A stretch of 64,000 bases of DNA from Ruminococcus sp. (GCA_017623515.1 JAGAOV010000017.1:241325-305324); one strand, 5' to 3'; shown: positions 32,121-41,248, numbered from the stretch's first letter. Translations and numbers: made by a program. Notes: generated from the sequence alone by a model not told the origin.

Positions 32121-33353
32121 TTAGTTTACTCCGAACAGTTCTGCAATTGCAGTTTCATTTATATTAGAACCGATAACGCAGAGTCTGCCTATAGTGCCGG
32201 CACAGCCTTTTCTTACGTCAGGTGTACCCGGTACATAGTCAAAATGAATCCAGCTGCCGTCTGTACATGGAACTATACCCTTTGCACGGAGGATCATGCC
32301 GAACACTTCTGCGTTGTCGAGAGCTTCGAGAGCCTTTGTGATCTCTTCGTCTGTATAGGTGCGTGTGGTCTCCTTGCCCCAGCTTGTGAATACGTCATCT
32401 GCATGGTGGTGATGATGTTCATGGTCGTGGTGATGACCGCAGCAGCATTCTTCGCCGTCCTCATGGTGGTGGTGATGTTCATGGTCGTGGTGATGACCGC
32501 AGCAGCATTCCTCGCCGTCCTCATGGTGGTGGTGATGTTCATGGTCGTGGTGATGACCGCAGCAGCATTCCTCGCCGTCCTCATGGTGGTGGTGATGTTC
32601 ATGATCGTGGTGATGACCGCAGCAGCATTCCTCGCCGTCCTCATGGTGGTGGTGATGTTCATGATCGTGGTGATGACCGCAGCAGCATTCCTCGCCATCC
32701 TCATGGCGGTGATGATGATGTGCTTCCTTCTCAAGCTTTTCAAGCTCCTTGTTCAGTGTATCTGCACGGTTTATAGCCGCAAGGATCTGTGCACCTGTCA
32801 GAACATCCCAGTCTGTTGTAATAAGAGTTGCTTCCGGATTCATGGAACGTACACGTTCTACTGCATCCTGAAGCTTTTCCGGAGAAAGTCCCTTTGTATG
32901 GCTCATGATGATACAGCTTGCATGCTCGATCTGATTGCCCCAGAATTCGCCGAAATTCTTCTGATACATCTTACACTTCTTAGCGTCTACTACTGTAACG
33001 CTTCCCTCAAGCTGTGCATCCTCGGTATCAATACCTTCAACTGCACGTATAACATCACTGAGTTTGCCTACGCCGGACGGTTCGATAAGGATACGATCAG
33101 GGTGGTATGTTTCAAGAACCTGACAGAGAGCCTTGCCGAAATCACCAACCAGACTACAGCAGATACAGCCGCTGTTCATTTCAGTTACAGCAACTCCTGC
33201 GTCCTGAAGGAATCCTCCGTCAATGCCTATTTCACCGAACTCATTTTCAATAAGCACAAGCTTTTCGCCTGCGTATGCCTCTGCAATAAGCTTTTTGATG
33301 AGTGTTGTTTTGCCTGCACCTAAAAAGCCTGAAAAAATATGAATCTTTGTCAT
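32121..33353 (-). CDS. CobW/COG0523 G3E GTPase with His/Cys repeat, putative metal chaperone
   Basis: 410 residues. Walker A GFLGAGKTTL, the metal motif GCICCSLVGDF, and a CobW C-terminal domain (DGSWIHFDYVPG) are intact. Between them residues ~210-315 are five units of 20 residues, HHHHHEDGEECCCGHHHDHE, encoded by five near-identical 60-base DNA repeats. This is an extreme metal-binding tract suited to zinc or nickel storage. G3E proteins insert metals in client enzymes, often under zinc limitation. It leads a two-gene operon with a sigma-A promoter; no clear Zur box was seen. Confidence 0.88.
   Translation of the reverse strand: MTKIHIFSGFLGAGKTTLIKKLIAEAYAGEKLVLIENEFGEIGIDGGFLQDAGVAVTEMNSGCICCSLVGDFGKALCQVLETYHPDRILIEPSGVGKLSDVIRAVEGIDTEDAQLEGSVTVVDAKKCKMYQKNFGEFWGNQIEHASCIIMSHTKGLSPEKLQDAVERVRSMNPEATLITTDWDVLTGAQILAAINRADTLNKELEKLEKEAHHHHRHEDGEECCCGHHHDHEHHHHHEDGEECCCGHHHDHEHHHHHEDGEECCCGHHHDHEHHHHHEDGEECCCGHHHDHEHHHHHEDGEECCCGHHHDHEHHHHHADDVFTSWGKETTRTYTDEEITKALEALDNAEVFGMILRAKGIVPCTDGSWIHFDYVPGTPDVRKGCAGTIGRLCVIGSNINETAIAELFGVN
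32401..32700. repeat. Five tandem 60-base repeats inside the G3E gene
   Basis: Five consecutive 60-base units differ at very few positions (for example TCATGGTCG versus TCATGATCG, and TTCTTCGCC versus TTCCTCGCC). In-frame, each codes for one His/Cys unit, so copy number can change without frameshift. Confidence 0.95.
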
Positions 33354-33409
33354 TCTGCACACTTCTCTTTCTCATGATGATTTCATGTAGTTTTATACAT
33401 CTAACCTTT

Positions 33410-33438
33410 AGTATAGCATATTTTCATGAAGTATGCAA
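33410..33438 (-). promoter_or_regulatory. Promoter of the G3E operon
   Basis: Minus-strand TTGCAT (33438-33433) and TATACT (33415-33410), spacer 17. Confidence 0.75.
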
Positions 33439-33584
33439 TAGATTTTCTGTAACCTTACACGGTAATTTATCCGGCAAAGGAATCAAGGGTTATGGAGTAT
33501 AATCATAGCATATTTTTTATGTGTAAATAGCTTGTTAACAATTTGCTTACTACAAAAATTTCCTTGAAAAAATCGAAAAAAGAC

Positions 33585-33613
33585 TTGACAGGATAAAAAA
33601 TATCTGTTATAAT
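33585..33613 (+). promoter_or_regulatory. Promoter of tRNA-Lys
   Basis: TTGACA at 33585-33590 and TATAAT at 33608-33613, spacer 17. Confidence 0.9.
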
Positions 33614-33627
33614 GTTATAGTTGGTAT

Positions 33628-33703
33628 GAGACATTAGCTCAGTCGGTAGAGCATACGCCTTTTAAGCGTAGGGTCGAGGGTTCAAATCCCTCATGTCTCA
33701 CCA
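33628..33703 (+). tRNA. tRNA-Lys (anticodon TTT)
   Basis: Acceptor stem GAGACAT pairs with ATGTCTC, then A and encoded CCA. The anticodon loop CTTTTAA gives TTT; D and T arms are regular (GGTTCAAATCC). Confidence 0.96.
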
Positions 33704-33709
33704 GTGGAC

Positions 33710-33755
33710 AATTCGGGTAGAACATGGTGTCAATGTTCGCCCGAATTTTTTTATA
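33710..33755 (+). terminator. Terminator after tRNA-Lys
   Basis: AATTCGGGT / GCCCGAATT outer stem with inner GAACAT/ATGTTC, followed by TTTTTT. Confidence 0.85.
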
Positions 33756-33779
33756 GTTTTTTCTTTGAGGTGAATGTAA

Positions 33780-34970
33780 GTGCATACAGAAAGAATAAAA
33801 CGTATGGCAGAGGATATTGAAGTTTCTGTGAAGAAAGGAATAGCTGACTCAAAGCTTGCTGGAGCGTGTGTAGGTGTGTACTGTGAGGGCAGGGCGGTAT
33901 ATGAGGGAGCAATCGGATTTGCCGATAGGGAAGAGGGCATTCTCATGAAAAAGGATACTATTTTCAGAATGTTTTCTATGACGAAGCCTGTGACTGCGGC
34001 GGCAGTAATGCAGCTCTGGGAGAGAGGCAGGCTTGACCTTACAGATTCATTATGGTGGTATATACCGGAATTCCGCAATGCACAGACAGCATATGGGGAT
34101 AAGCTTATTCCGGCGAAGCGTGATATTCTTATTAAGGATCTGCTGAATATGACATCGGGTATACCTTATCCTGATGTGTGGTGTGAATCACAGAAGTGCG
34201 CATGCAAGGTTTATGATGAAATAAACGAACGTCTTGAAACGGATTCTCCTATGGGTACAATGGAATTCTGCCGTAGGATGGGAAGCGTTCCGCTTATGTT
34301 CCAGCCTGGTGCTCAGTGGGCTTATGGTGCTTCTGCGGATATTCTTGGCGGAGTTATAGAAAAGGCGGCAGATATGCCATTTGACGAATATCTCCGTAAG
34401 AATATATTCGAGCCGCTTGAAATGAACGATACCGATTTCTGGGTTCCTGAGGAGAAGCGTGACCGTTTTGCACAGCTTTACACATGGGATAATGAAAATG
34501 GCGGAATCAAGACAGAGCCTGATCCTCATCTTGGCATGAATGATTATCTGACAAAGCCTGCGTTTATTTCAGGCGGTGCAGGACTTGTATCAACGCTCAG
34601 CGACTATGCAGCCTTTGCGAACGTTCTTGCAAATGGCGGTGTGCATCCGGAAAAGGGTGTTCGTCTGATGGGTGAGAGTACATGGCGTTATATGCGCACA
34701 GCACAGCTTACACCGGAGCAGCAGGCGAGCGTTCAGTGGGAATCTCTCATAGGTCACAGCTACGGCAATCTCATGCGTGTGCTTACTGAGCCGAATGCTT
34801 TCGTGACAAATGCTCCTGCAGGAGAATTCGGATGGGACGGCTGGACGGGTACATATATGACAGTATGTCCGGAGCAGAAGCTTTCTATCGTGTATCTTAT
34901 CCAGAACTGCGGTGCAGGTGTGAGCGATGTTATCAGGAAGATACGTGCGGTTGTGTATGGGGCGGTGTAA
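33780..34970 (+). CDS. Serine hydrolase of the class C beta-lactamase/esterase family
   Basis: 396 residues, GTG start eight bases after GAGGTGA. The SxxK motif is SMTK (in FRMFSMTKPVTAAAVMQLWE, cited in part), the YxN-type motif appears as YGAS and a C-terminal block GWDGWTGTYMTVCPEQ fits the family. No signal peptide, so it is probably cytoplasmic: an esterase or D-aminopeptidase-like enzyme rather than a secreted beta-lactamase. Monocistronic, between tRNA-Lys and a nitroreductase gene. Confidence 0.86.
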   Translation: MHTERIKRMAEDIEVSVKKGIADSKLAGACVGVYCEGRAVYEGAIGFADREEGILMKKDTIFRMFSMTKPVTAAAVMQLWERGRLDLTDSLWWYIPEFRNAQTAYGDKLIPAKRDILIKDLLNMTSGIPYPDVWCESQKCACKVYDEINERLETDSPMGTMEFCRRMGSVPLMFQPGAQWAYGASADILGGVIEKAADMPFDEYLRKNIFEPLEMNDTDFWVPEEKRDRFAQLYTWDNENGGIKTEPDPHLGMNDYLTKPAFISGGAGLVSTLSDYAAFANVLANGGVHPEKGVRLMGESTWRYMRTAQLTPEQQASVQWESLIGHSYGNLMRVLTEPNAFVTNAPAGEFGWDGWTGTYMTVCPEQKLSIVYLIQNCGAGVSDVIRKIRAVVYGAV

Positions 34971-35025
34971 ATTTTAGTTTATGAGGTTATATAGAAACAG
35001 TCAATTTGTATGAGAGGTGAGATGG

Positions 35026-35619
35026 ATGAATGATTCAATATATAATCGCAGAAGTATTAGAAAATATTTAGATAAAGAAGTACCGAAAGAGCTGATAGAG
35101 CAAATTATCGATGCAGGAAGAATGTCTCCATCTGCTAAAAACAGACAACCTTGGCGGTACATTGTTCTTGGCGGAGAAAGCAAATCTGAATTTCTTAAAC
35201 ATATGTGGAAAGGAATTTTGAGAGAAGAAAATGAATGTGCTTTGTTACCGAATTCCTATAATGGGCTTTCTGATGCAAAGAATACATGGAACATTATGCT
35301 ACAAGCTCCAATTCTTATTGCTATTTTAAATACTAACGGAAAAAATCCATTTGATATAGTTGATGCTGATGGCAGATTTGTTGAGATTTGCGATACACTT
35401 TCTATTGGTGCATCAATTGAAAATATGCTGTTAAAGGCAACGGAAATTGGCTTAGGTACTTTATGGATTGCCAACACCTGTTATGCATATAAAGAATTAA
35501 TGGAATATCTTGAAACAACACAACAATTAGTAAGTGCGATTGCACTTGGATACGCTGCTGAAACGCCAACACAGAGACCAAGAAAAAAACTGGAGGATAT
35601 TGTAGAATATAGATTATAG
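35026..35619 (+). CDS. Nitroreductase family protein
   Basis: 197 residues from the ATG behind GAGAGGTGAG. FMN-binding signature residues RRSIRKY at the start, AGRMSPSAKNRQPWRYIV, and the later GLGTLWIAN and ALGYAAETP blocks are typical of NADPH:FMN oxidoreductases. Substrate unknown. Codon use is more A/T-rich (many TTA, AAA, GAA) than in neighbouring genes, a mild sign of transfer. Confidence 0.88.
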   Translation: MNDSIYNRRSIRKYLDKEVPKELIEQIIDAGRMSPSAKNRQPWRYIVLGGESKSEFLKHMWKGILREENECALLPNSYNGLSDAKNTWNIMLQAPILIAILNTNGKNPFDIVDADGRFVEICDTLSIGASIENMLLKATEIGLGTLWIANTCYAYKELMEYLETTQQLVSAIALGYAAETPTQRPRKKLEDIVEYRL

Positions 35620-35652
35620 AGCGATAAATTTCAATTTATCACCACAACAAAC

Positions 35653-35690
35653 AAGGTCTTTGGAGCGAATCAACTCCAAAGACCTTTTCT
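35653..35690 (+). terminator. Terminator after the nitroreductase gene, likely bidirectional
   Basis: Perfect 13-base stem AAGGTCTTTGGAG / CTCCAAAGACCTT with an 8-base loop and TTTTCT tail; A-rich on the other side, serving the convergent helicase too. Confidence 0.9.
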
Positions 35691-35700
35691 ATTTCTATTA

Positions 35701-37473
35701 TCAACCTTTGCGCTTCTTTCTGTTGAAACCGCCGGATGAATGTCTCTTGTCGTGACTGCTGTGACCTCTTCTGTCGAAGCCCTTGCCGCCGCCTCTGTGG
35801 TCGTGTCCTCTGTCACGTCCGCCGTCACGGTGACTGCGCTGTCTGTCGCTGCCTGAGAAACGCTCTTCCTTGCCGCCACGCTCTTCGTGGATCTTCACGG
35901 AAACCTTGTAGCCGTTAATCTTCTCCTGCTGCATAGCGTCCAGAATGAAGTCTGCCTCATCCTTAGGCACTTCAACAGTGGTGAACTTGTCATAGATGTC
36001 GATCTTGCCGAAATCGCTGCCCGGCAGACCTGTAGCGTCAACAAGCGCACCCAGAATAAAGTTGGGAGCAATACGCTCCTTGCGTCCGATGTTGATGTGA
36101 ACACGTACAGTATTGCGTGTTTCCTGTTTGCCGTTCTTCTTTCTTGAGATGGGACGTGGAATATCAAACAGCGGCAGTGTTTTCATAGTATCCGCAACAC
36201 GCTTGTTGAGAATAGCACTGAGAATATCTTCCGCAGAAATTCCTGTCTCCATAAGATTCTGTGCAAGTTTTCTTGCGTCCTCTGAAACCTCCATAGCACA
36301 GCTTTCCATGATCTCTTCCTTCAGGGAAGCCATAGCATTTTCCTTGATAACGCTTGCTGTAGGAACTGCCGCCTCTGTTATCTGAGCCTTTGTGTACCGT
36401 GCAATGTCACGCAGTTCATATTCCTGCTTGCGTCCGCTTACAATGCTGTAAGCAGTACCGGTCTTTCCTGCACGACCTGTTCTTCCGATACGGTGGATAT
36501 AGTATTCATGATCCTGCGGAAGATCGTAGTTGAACACCATATCAATGCCCTTAACGTCAATACCTCTTGCGGCAACGTCAGTTGCAATGAGAATGGTACT
36601 TCTGCCGGACTTCACGCTGTTCATAACCTGAGTACGCTGAGCCTGCTTCATGTCGCCGTGAAGACCGATAGCCGGGAAACCTCTCGCAATAAGAGCCTCT
36701 GTAAGCTCGTCAACCATTTTCTTTGTGTTGCAGAAAATCATAGTAGACGCAGGTTTCTTGTCAGTCAGCAGGAGATGGAGAGCGTCTGTCTTACGTCCCA
36801 TAGGGACGGAAACATAGAATTGTTCGATTGAATCTACAGTTTTAGCCGCACTCTGTATCTGAACCATGACTGGATCTGTCTGGTACTGTTTGGTTATCTG
36901 GAGAATAGCCGGCGGCATTGTTGCGGAAAATAGGACTGTCTGTCTTTCCTCCGGAATTTCAGCCAGAACCGCCTCAATATCTTCACGGAATCCCATATTG
37001 AGCATTTCGTCAGCTTCATCAAGTACGATAGTGCTGAGATTATGGAGCTTGAGAGTTCTTCTGCGCAGATGATCGAGAACTCGTCCCGGTGTACCGATAA
37101 CGATATTTGCGCCGTTTTTGAGAGCGTATATCTGACGCTCCATGCTTGCGCCGCCGTAAACAGCAACAGGCTTTACGCATTTCTTGAATTTGGAGAATTT
37201 GCCGATCTCCTCGCAAGCCTGCATAGCAAGCTCTCTTGTAGGACAGAGGATAAGAGCGTTTACATAGTGTCTTGTTTCCTCTGTAATTTTCTCTATAATA
37301 GGCAGGCTGAATGCGGCAGTCTTGCCTGTGCCTGTATTTGATTTACCAATAACATCCCGACCTTCAAGCAGCGGCGGGATAGCTTTTTCCTGTATTTCTG
37401 TCATTTCTGAGAAACCTATTCTCTCCACGGCTTCAAGAAGCTCGGCAGATAGGTTCATTTCGTTAAACTGCAT
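35701..37473 (-). CDS. DEAD-box ATP-dependent RNA helicase (CsdA/DeaD type)
   Basis: 590 residues. Motifs: Q-motif FSEMTEIQEKAIPP, Walker A SNTGTGKT, DEAD in VLDEADEMLN, SAT, and HRIGRTGRAG. Residues ~470-545 are a DbpA-type RNA-binding domain (RVHINIGRKERIAPNFILGA, in part) and the last ~45 residues are basic and Gly/His/Arg-rich. It should unwind structured RNA in ribosome assembly or mRNA decay, often in cold. The gene start lies just beyond the structured repeat copy B. Confidence 0.93.
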   Translation of the reverse strand: MQFNEMNLSAELLEAVERIGFSEMTEIQEKAIPPLLEGRDVIGKSNTGTGKTAAFSLPIIEKITEETRHYVNALILCPTRELAMQACEEIGKFSKFKKCVKPVAVYGGASMERQIYALKNGANIVIGTPGRVLDHLRRRTLKLHNLSTIVLDEADEMLNMGFREDIEAVLAEIPEERQTVLFSATMPPAILQITKQYQTDPVMVQIQSAAKTVDSIEQFYVSVPMGRKTDALHLLLTDKKPASTMIFCNTKKMVDELTEALIARGFPAIGLHGDMKQAQRTQVMNSVKSGRSTILIATDVAARGIDVKGIDMVFNYDLPQDHEYYIHRIGRTGRAGKTGTAYSIVSGRKQEYELRDIARYTKAQITEAAVPTASVIKENAMASLKEEIMESCAMEVSEDARKLAQNLMETGISAEDILSAILNKRVADTMKTLPLFDIPRPISRKKNGKQETRNTVRVHINIGRKERIAPNFILGALVDATGLPGSDFGKIDIYDKFTTVEVPKDEADFILDAMQQEKINGYKVSVKIHEERGGKEERFSGSDRQRSHRDGGRDRGHDHRGGGKGFDRRGHSSHDKRHSSGGFNRKKRKG

Positions 37474-37524
37474 TGTACTTCCTTTCTTTTTTTCTCATGC
37501 GGAAATGTTGATAGGTTGATTTTT

Positions 37525-37764
37525 CCAAATCAATAAAAGTTTTTTGGTCCAGCAATTTTTCAAAAATGCTGGTGGGGTCAAGGGGCAAAGCCCCTTGTCG
37601 CTCTCCGCAGAGAGCGAAATTCCCTGCGCCATGCTTTTGGCGCAGGTCGAAAGGGGTGAAAAATGCGACAGCATTTTTCAGGGGAAGCGAACAAGACCGC
37701 TTCCCCTTGCTAATCTTACTAAGATAATTTGTCTTGAAAATGTTCCAGTGGAACATTTTCAACG
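37525..37764 (-). repeat. Structured intergenic repeat, copy B
   Basis: On the minus strand this copy aligns from CGTTGAAAATGTTCC to GATTTGG with copy A at 15286. Hairpins: TTGAAAATGTTCC/GGAACATTTTCAA (37762-37734), GGGGAAGCG/CGCTTCCCC, AAAAATGC/GCATTTTT, CTGCGCC/GGCGCAG, CGCTCTC/GAGAGCG (37616-37599), CAAGGGGC/GCCCCTTG (37597-37579) and CCAGCA...TGCTGG. Relative to A, pairs change on both sides of several stems. It lies between yebC and the helicase gene. The 99-codon open frame over it is probably not a gene. Confidence 0.85.
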
Positions 37765-37776
37765 CAAAACGTGTAC

Positions 37777-38511
37777 TTATTCCTCTTCCGGCATATTCCA
37801 GTTATGATAAACGTTCTGAACGTCATCATTATCTTCGAGGTGTTCAAGGAGAAGGTTCATCTTCTTGATTTGCTCTTCATCTGTAAGAGTAGTATATGTT
37901 GCCGGAATCATGTCAGTCTCAGCGGAGATAACGTTATAACCCTTGGAAACAAGACCTTCACGGAGACCTGAAAGAGCAGAGGGAGCGCATACAACTTCAA
38001 TAACGTCCTCTTCAACGGAAAGGTCATCTGCCTCAAATTCAAAGCAGTCCTCCATAACCTGATCCTCATCAAGACCAGTATTTTCGATAACTACAATGCC
38101 CTTTTCGGTAAACATAAAGGATACGCAGCCTGTAGTACCGAGATTTCCGCCGTACTTGTCGAAGTAGTGACGTACATCAGCAGCAGTACGGTTCTTGTTA
38201 TCTGTGAGACAGTCAACGATTACAGCAACGCCGCCTGCGCCGTAGCCTTCATATACATTGTTTTCATAGTTATTCTTGTCACCATCACCGGCAGCCTTTT
38301 TGATAACTCGTTCGATGTTGTCGTTGGGAACATTATTCTGCTTAGCCTTTGCAATAAGGTCACGGAGCTTGGTATTGCTTGCCGGATCTGCGCCGCCTTC
38401 CTTAACGCAAACAGTAATTTCTCTGCCGATCTTGGTAAATATCTTAGCCTTAACAGCGTCAGTAGCTTCTTTACGTCTTTTAATATTGTTCCATTTTGAA
38501 TGTCCTGACAT
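37777..38511 (-). CDS. yebC: YebC/PmpR family protein
   Basis: 244 residues, full length. The N-terminal MSGHSKWNNIKRRK signature and EGYGAGGVAVIVDCLTDN are typical. Members act as transcription regulators or, in recent work, help ribosomes through proline stretches. It begins seven bases after the mrnC stop, at the end of the rplU-obg cluster. Confidence 0.93.
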   Translation of the reverse strand: MSGHSKWNNIKRRKEATDAVKAKIFTKIGREITVCVKEGGADPASNTKLRDLIAKAKQNNVPNDNIERVIKKAAGDGDKNNYENNVYEGYGAGGVAVIVDCLTDNKNRTAADVRHYFDKYGGNLGTTGCVSFMFTEKGIVVIENTGLDEDQVMEDCFEFEADDLSVEEDVIEVVCAPSALSGLREGLVSKGYNVISAETDMIPATYTTLTDEEQIKKMNLLLEHLEDNDDVQNVYHNWNMPEEE

Positions 38512-38517
38512 AGATTT

Positions 38518-38928
38518 TCACTCCTTGTTGAAAAGTTCATCTGTCTGAATTATGGTATCAAACAGCTCGTGCAGCCGCTGAACATTTCCTGTCAGGTGAA
38601 GATACCCGAACAGAGTTTCAAAACCGGTTGCTTTATGATAATCCGCAGCGTTGCCATTTTTAGGGACTGAATTGCCGGTAGCATTGCGGCCTCTTTTATA
38701 AATAGTTGTTTCCTCCTCGGTGAGAACAGGAAGTATAATATCAACAGCTTTTGCCTGATATGCAGCGCATACACGTTTTATCTTCAGCGAATGAAGCTGT
38801 GCAGCAGGCATATTTGCGCTTCGGAGGATAGCATCACGCATGAGAATCTCGTAAACGCTGTCTCCGAGAAATGCAAGAGCAAGAGGACTGTATTGTTTAG
38901 CCTCAGAGGAGGTGAGGGGAGAGTTCAT
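38518..38928 (-). CDS. mrnC: Mini-ribonuclease 3
   Basis: 136 residues, RNase III catalytic domain without the RNA-binding domain. LALAFLGDSVYEILMRD carries the active-site acidic residues, then RNATGNSVPKNGNAADYHKATGFETLFGYLHL (cited as the block at about 80-112). In B. subtilis it matures 23S rRNA ends. It is close to obg (21 bases) and yebC. Confidence 0.92.
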   Translation of the reverse strand: MNSPLTSSEAKQYSPLALAFLGDSVYEILMRDAILRSANMPAAQLHSLKIKRVCAAYQAKAVDIILPVLTEEETTIYKRGRNATGNSVPKNGNAADYHKATGFETLFGYLHLTGNVQRLHELFDTIIQTDELFNKE

Positions 38929-38949
38929 AGAGAAATCTGTCCTTTCTCT

Positions 38950-40224
38950 TTAGGATACAAAGTCGAATTCAAATCCGAGGATATTTACAGTATCGCCTTC
39001 TTCAATACCCTTTTCTTCAAGAGCGTCAATAATACCGCTGCTGCGGAGAACTCTCTGGAAGTACTGGAGGGAAGAGTAGTCATCCATATTAATGGTACGC
39101 ATAATAGGTTCAAGCCACTTTGCGTCCACATAGAAGATACCGTCCTCAATTTCGATTTCAAATTTGCCGTAGGTTTCAGCGGACATGAGTTCTTCTTCTG
39201 TGATAGGCTCAGGCTCGTACTGAATAATAGGCGGCAGTTCCGAAAGCATATAGCCGGCAGCCTGAATAAGCTCAGAAGTACCCTGAGTAGTAGCTGCTGA
39301 AATTTCAAAGAACCGGAGACCTTTTTCTTCTATATATTCACGGAATCTTGCAATTTGTTCCGGATCGGCCATATCGCACTTGTTAGCAGCGACTATCTGC
39401 GGGCGTTCGGAGAGATCCTCGCTGAAGCGTTCAAGTTCCTGCTGAATTTTTTCGTAGTCCTCTATTGGGTCACGTCCCTCGATACCGGAAACGTCAACCA
39501 CATGGATTATCAGACGGCAGCGTTCAACATGACGGAGGAACTCGTGACCGAGACCGATACCGTCGCTTGCGCCCTCGATAAGGCCGGGGATGTCAGCCAT
39601 AACGAATGACTTTTCCTCACCGAGACTAACAACGCCCAGAACGGGAGTGAGTGTGGTGAAGTGGTAGTTTGCGATCTTGGGCTTTGCTGCGCTTACAACA
39701 GAAATGAGGGTAGATTTGCCTACATTGGGATAGCCTACCAGACCGACATCAGCAAGGAGCTTCAGCTCCAAAGTAACCTCGAATTCTTCACCTGGGAAAC
39801 CGGGTTTAGCAAAACGAGGGATTTGTCTTGTGGAGGTAGCGAAGTGGATATTGCCCTTGCCGCCTCTGCCGCCCTTTGCAAGTATCTGCGGTTCGTCTGT
39901 GGAAAGGTCAGCCATAATTCTGCCTGTTACAGCATTTCTGACAACAGTACCTCTTGGTACTTTTATAACAAGGTCGGGTGCGCTTTTTCCTGTGCAGTTT
40001 TTAGCACCGCCCGGCTCGCCGTTTTTTGCGGAATATTTTCTCTTGTAGCGGAAGTCGATAAGAGTGGAGAAGTTGTCATCCACCTGAAATACAATATCGC
40101 CGCCCTTGCCGCCGTCACCGCCGTCAGGGCCGCCGGCTGCTACATATTTTTCACGATGAAAGGAAACTGCGCCGTCGCCGCCGTTTCCAGCCTTTATTTT
40201 AATTTTCGCCTTATCTACAAACAT
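38950..40224 (-). CDS. obg: Obg family GTPase
   Basis: 424 residues from the ATG at 40224 (GAGAGG upstream); a 546-codon reading that runs into rpmA is not real. The Gly-rich Obg domain (GGDGAVSFHREKY, GGDGGKGGD) is followed by the G domain (GYPNVGKSTLIS, ADIPGLIEGA, NKCD) and an OCT domain (residues ~345-424). It acts in 50S ribosome assembly and stress signalling. It follows rpmA, the usual rplU-rpmA-obg order. Confidence 0.95.
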   Translation of the reverse strand: MFVDKAKIKIKAGNGGDGAVSFHREKYVAAGGPDGGDGGKGGDIVFQVDDNFSTLIDFRYKRKYSAKNGEPGGAKNCTGKSAPDLVIKVPRGTVVRNAVTGRIMADLSTDEPQILAKGGRGGKGNIHFATSTRQIPRFAKPGFPGEEFEVTLELKLLADVGLVGYPNVGKSTLISVVSAAKPKIANYHFTTLTPVLGVVSLGEEKSFVMADIPGLIEGASDGIGLGHEFLRHVERCRLIIHVVDVSGIEGRDPIEDYEKIQQELERFSEDLSERPQIVAANKCDMADPEQIARFREYIEEKGLRFFEISAATTQGTSELIQAAGYMLSELPPIIQYEPEPITEEELMSAETYGKFEIEIEDGIFYVDAKWLEPIMRTINMDDYSSLQYFQRVLRSSGIIDALEEKGIEEGDTVNILGFEFDFVS

Positions 40225-40333
40225 GAAATTATACCTCTCGTAGGGATGCACGGGAGTGCATCTGCGGTTTGTATGATGAAAAGAAAATCCCAAGCATGAG
40301 CTCGGGATTTCATAAAATTCATTGGAATCGCAA

Positions 40334-40615
40334 TTATTCAGCAGCGTATACGCTAACCTTCTTGCGGTCACGGCCCAGACGCTCGAATCTAACTGTACCG
40401 TCAACCATTGCGAACAGTGTATCATCAGAACCGATGCCAACACCGTTGCCCGGATGAATGTGAGTACCTCTCTGGCGAACCAGAATGTTGCCAGCCTTAA
40501 CGAACTGACCATCTGCTCTCTTGACGCCCAGTCTCTTGGACTCGGAATCACGGCCGTTCTTTGTAGAACCAGAACCCTTCTTATGAGCAAAGAACTGAAT
40601 ACTAATCTTCAGCAT
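40334..40615 (-). CDS. rpmA: 50S ribosomal protein L27 with cleavable N-terminal extension
   Basis: 93 residues. The start [17 protein letters not shown] carries the Firmicute extension; the protease Prp is expected to cut between FF and AHKK to expose the end that reaches the peptidyl transferase centre. The body ([17 protein letters not shown], then [10 protein letters not shown]) is standard. Prp is the next gene upstream, four bases away. Confidence 0.96.
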   Translation of the reverse strand: MLKISIQFFAHKKGSGSTKNGRDSESKRLGVKRADGQFVKAGNILVRQRGTHIHPGNGVGIGSDDTLFAMVDGTVRFERLGRDRKKVSVYAAE

Positions 40616-40619
40616 TATG

Positions 40620-40937
40620 TTACACCTCCGTGTGCTTTATTTGGATAAACCTCGGAAATTCTTCCTTTATCTGCTGTATCTGCAATTCGAGACCGTCCAT
40701 TATCTTCACACCTTCAGATGGAAGAGGATCAGGAAGTCTGATACCGATACGGTTTTCATCCACGCTTATATCAGCGGGGATCTTGAATATTTCCGTCAGC
40801 ATATTTGCGGTCATCTGAACAGCGGTAGAAACCCCTGCGCATACAACATCCTGTCCTGAGTCTGCATAGCCTGCATGACCTGATACAGAGCAGCCGCATA
40901 GCTGCTGATTATGCTGATAGAAATTGATACGGATCAT
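40620..40937 (-). CDS. prp: Ribosomal-processing cysteine protease Prp
   Basis: 105 residues. The catalytic His is in SGHAGYA and the Cys in [10 protein letters not shown]. It removes the N-terminal extension of L27. It overlaps the rplU stop by one base and precedes rpmA, so enzyme and substrate are made together. Confidence 0.93.
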   Translation of the reverse strand: MIRINFYQHNQQLCGCSVSGHAGYADSGQDVVCAGVSTAVQMTANMLTEIFKIPADISVDENRIGIRLPDPLPSEGVKIMDGLELQIQQIKEEFPRFIQIKHTEV

Positions 40938-41248
40938 TATGCGTTGATAGCTTCGATCTGTACCTGAGTGTACGGCTGTCTGTGACCCTGCTTCTTCTTC
41001 TCGCCCTTCTTCGGCTTGTAAGTCATAACAGTGATCTTCTTAGCCTTGCCGTTCTTCAGAACCTTTGCGGATACAGTTGCACCTGCAACGTAAGGTGTAC
41101 CTACGGACAGACCTGCATCTGTGCTTACTGCAACAACCTTATCAAAAGTTACTGTGCTGTCAGCCTCAACGTTCAGCTTTTCGATGAACAGAGTGTCGCC
41201 AGCCTTAACCTGATACTGCTTGCCGCCTGTTTCAATTACTGCGTACAT
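40937..41248 (-). CDS. rplU: 50S ribosomal protein L21
   Basis: 103 residues with [18 protein letters not shown] at the start and the C-terminal [15 protein letters not shown] signature. First gene of the cluster rplU-prp-rpmA-obg-mrnC-yebC, behind an L21 leader and a strong promoter. Confidence 0.96.
   Translation of the reverse strand: MYAVIETGGKQYQVKAGDTLFIEKLNVEADSTVTFDKVVAVSTDAGLSVGTPYVAGATVSAKVLKNGKAKKITVMTYKPKKGEKKKQGHRQPYTQVQIEAINA

Noticed and set aside
32401-32700. CRISPR-like regular repeats
   Set aside because: The 60-base units are contiguous, in frame and coding; there are no unique spacers.
32244-33323. 359-codon plus-strand open frame rich in Val, Met and Ala repeats
   Set aside because: It is the antisense shadow of the His/Cys-repeat G3E gene; the repeat creates a long frame without stops.
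33373-33387. CATGA...TCATG inverted repeat upstream of the G3E operon as a Zur operator
   Set aside because: Too short and does not match the known Zur box; kept only as a promoter region.
37463-37762. 99-codon open frame in structured repeat copy B
   Set aside because: Same reason as for copy A; indels between copies change the frame and the stems, not the codons, appear conserved.
38950-40590. 546-codon Obg fusion
   Set aside because: The extra N-terminal 122 codons are antisense-frame sequence across rpmA; the ribosome site and conserved start place Obg at 40224.
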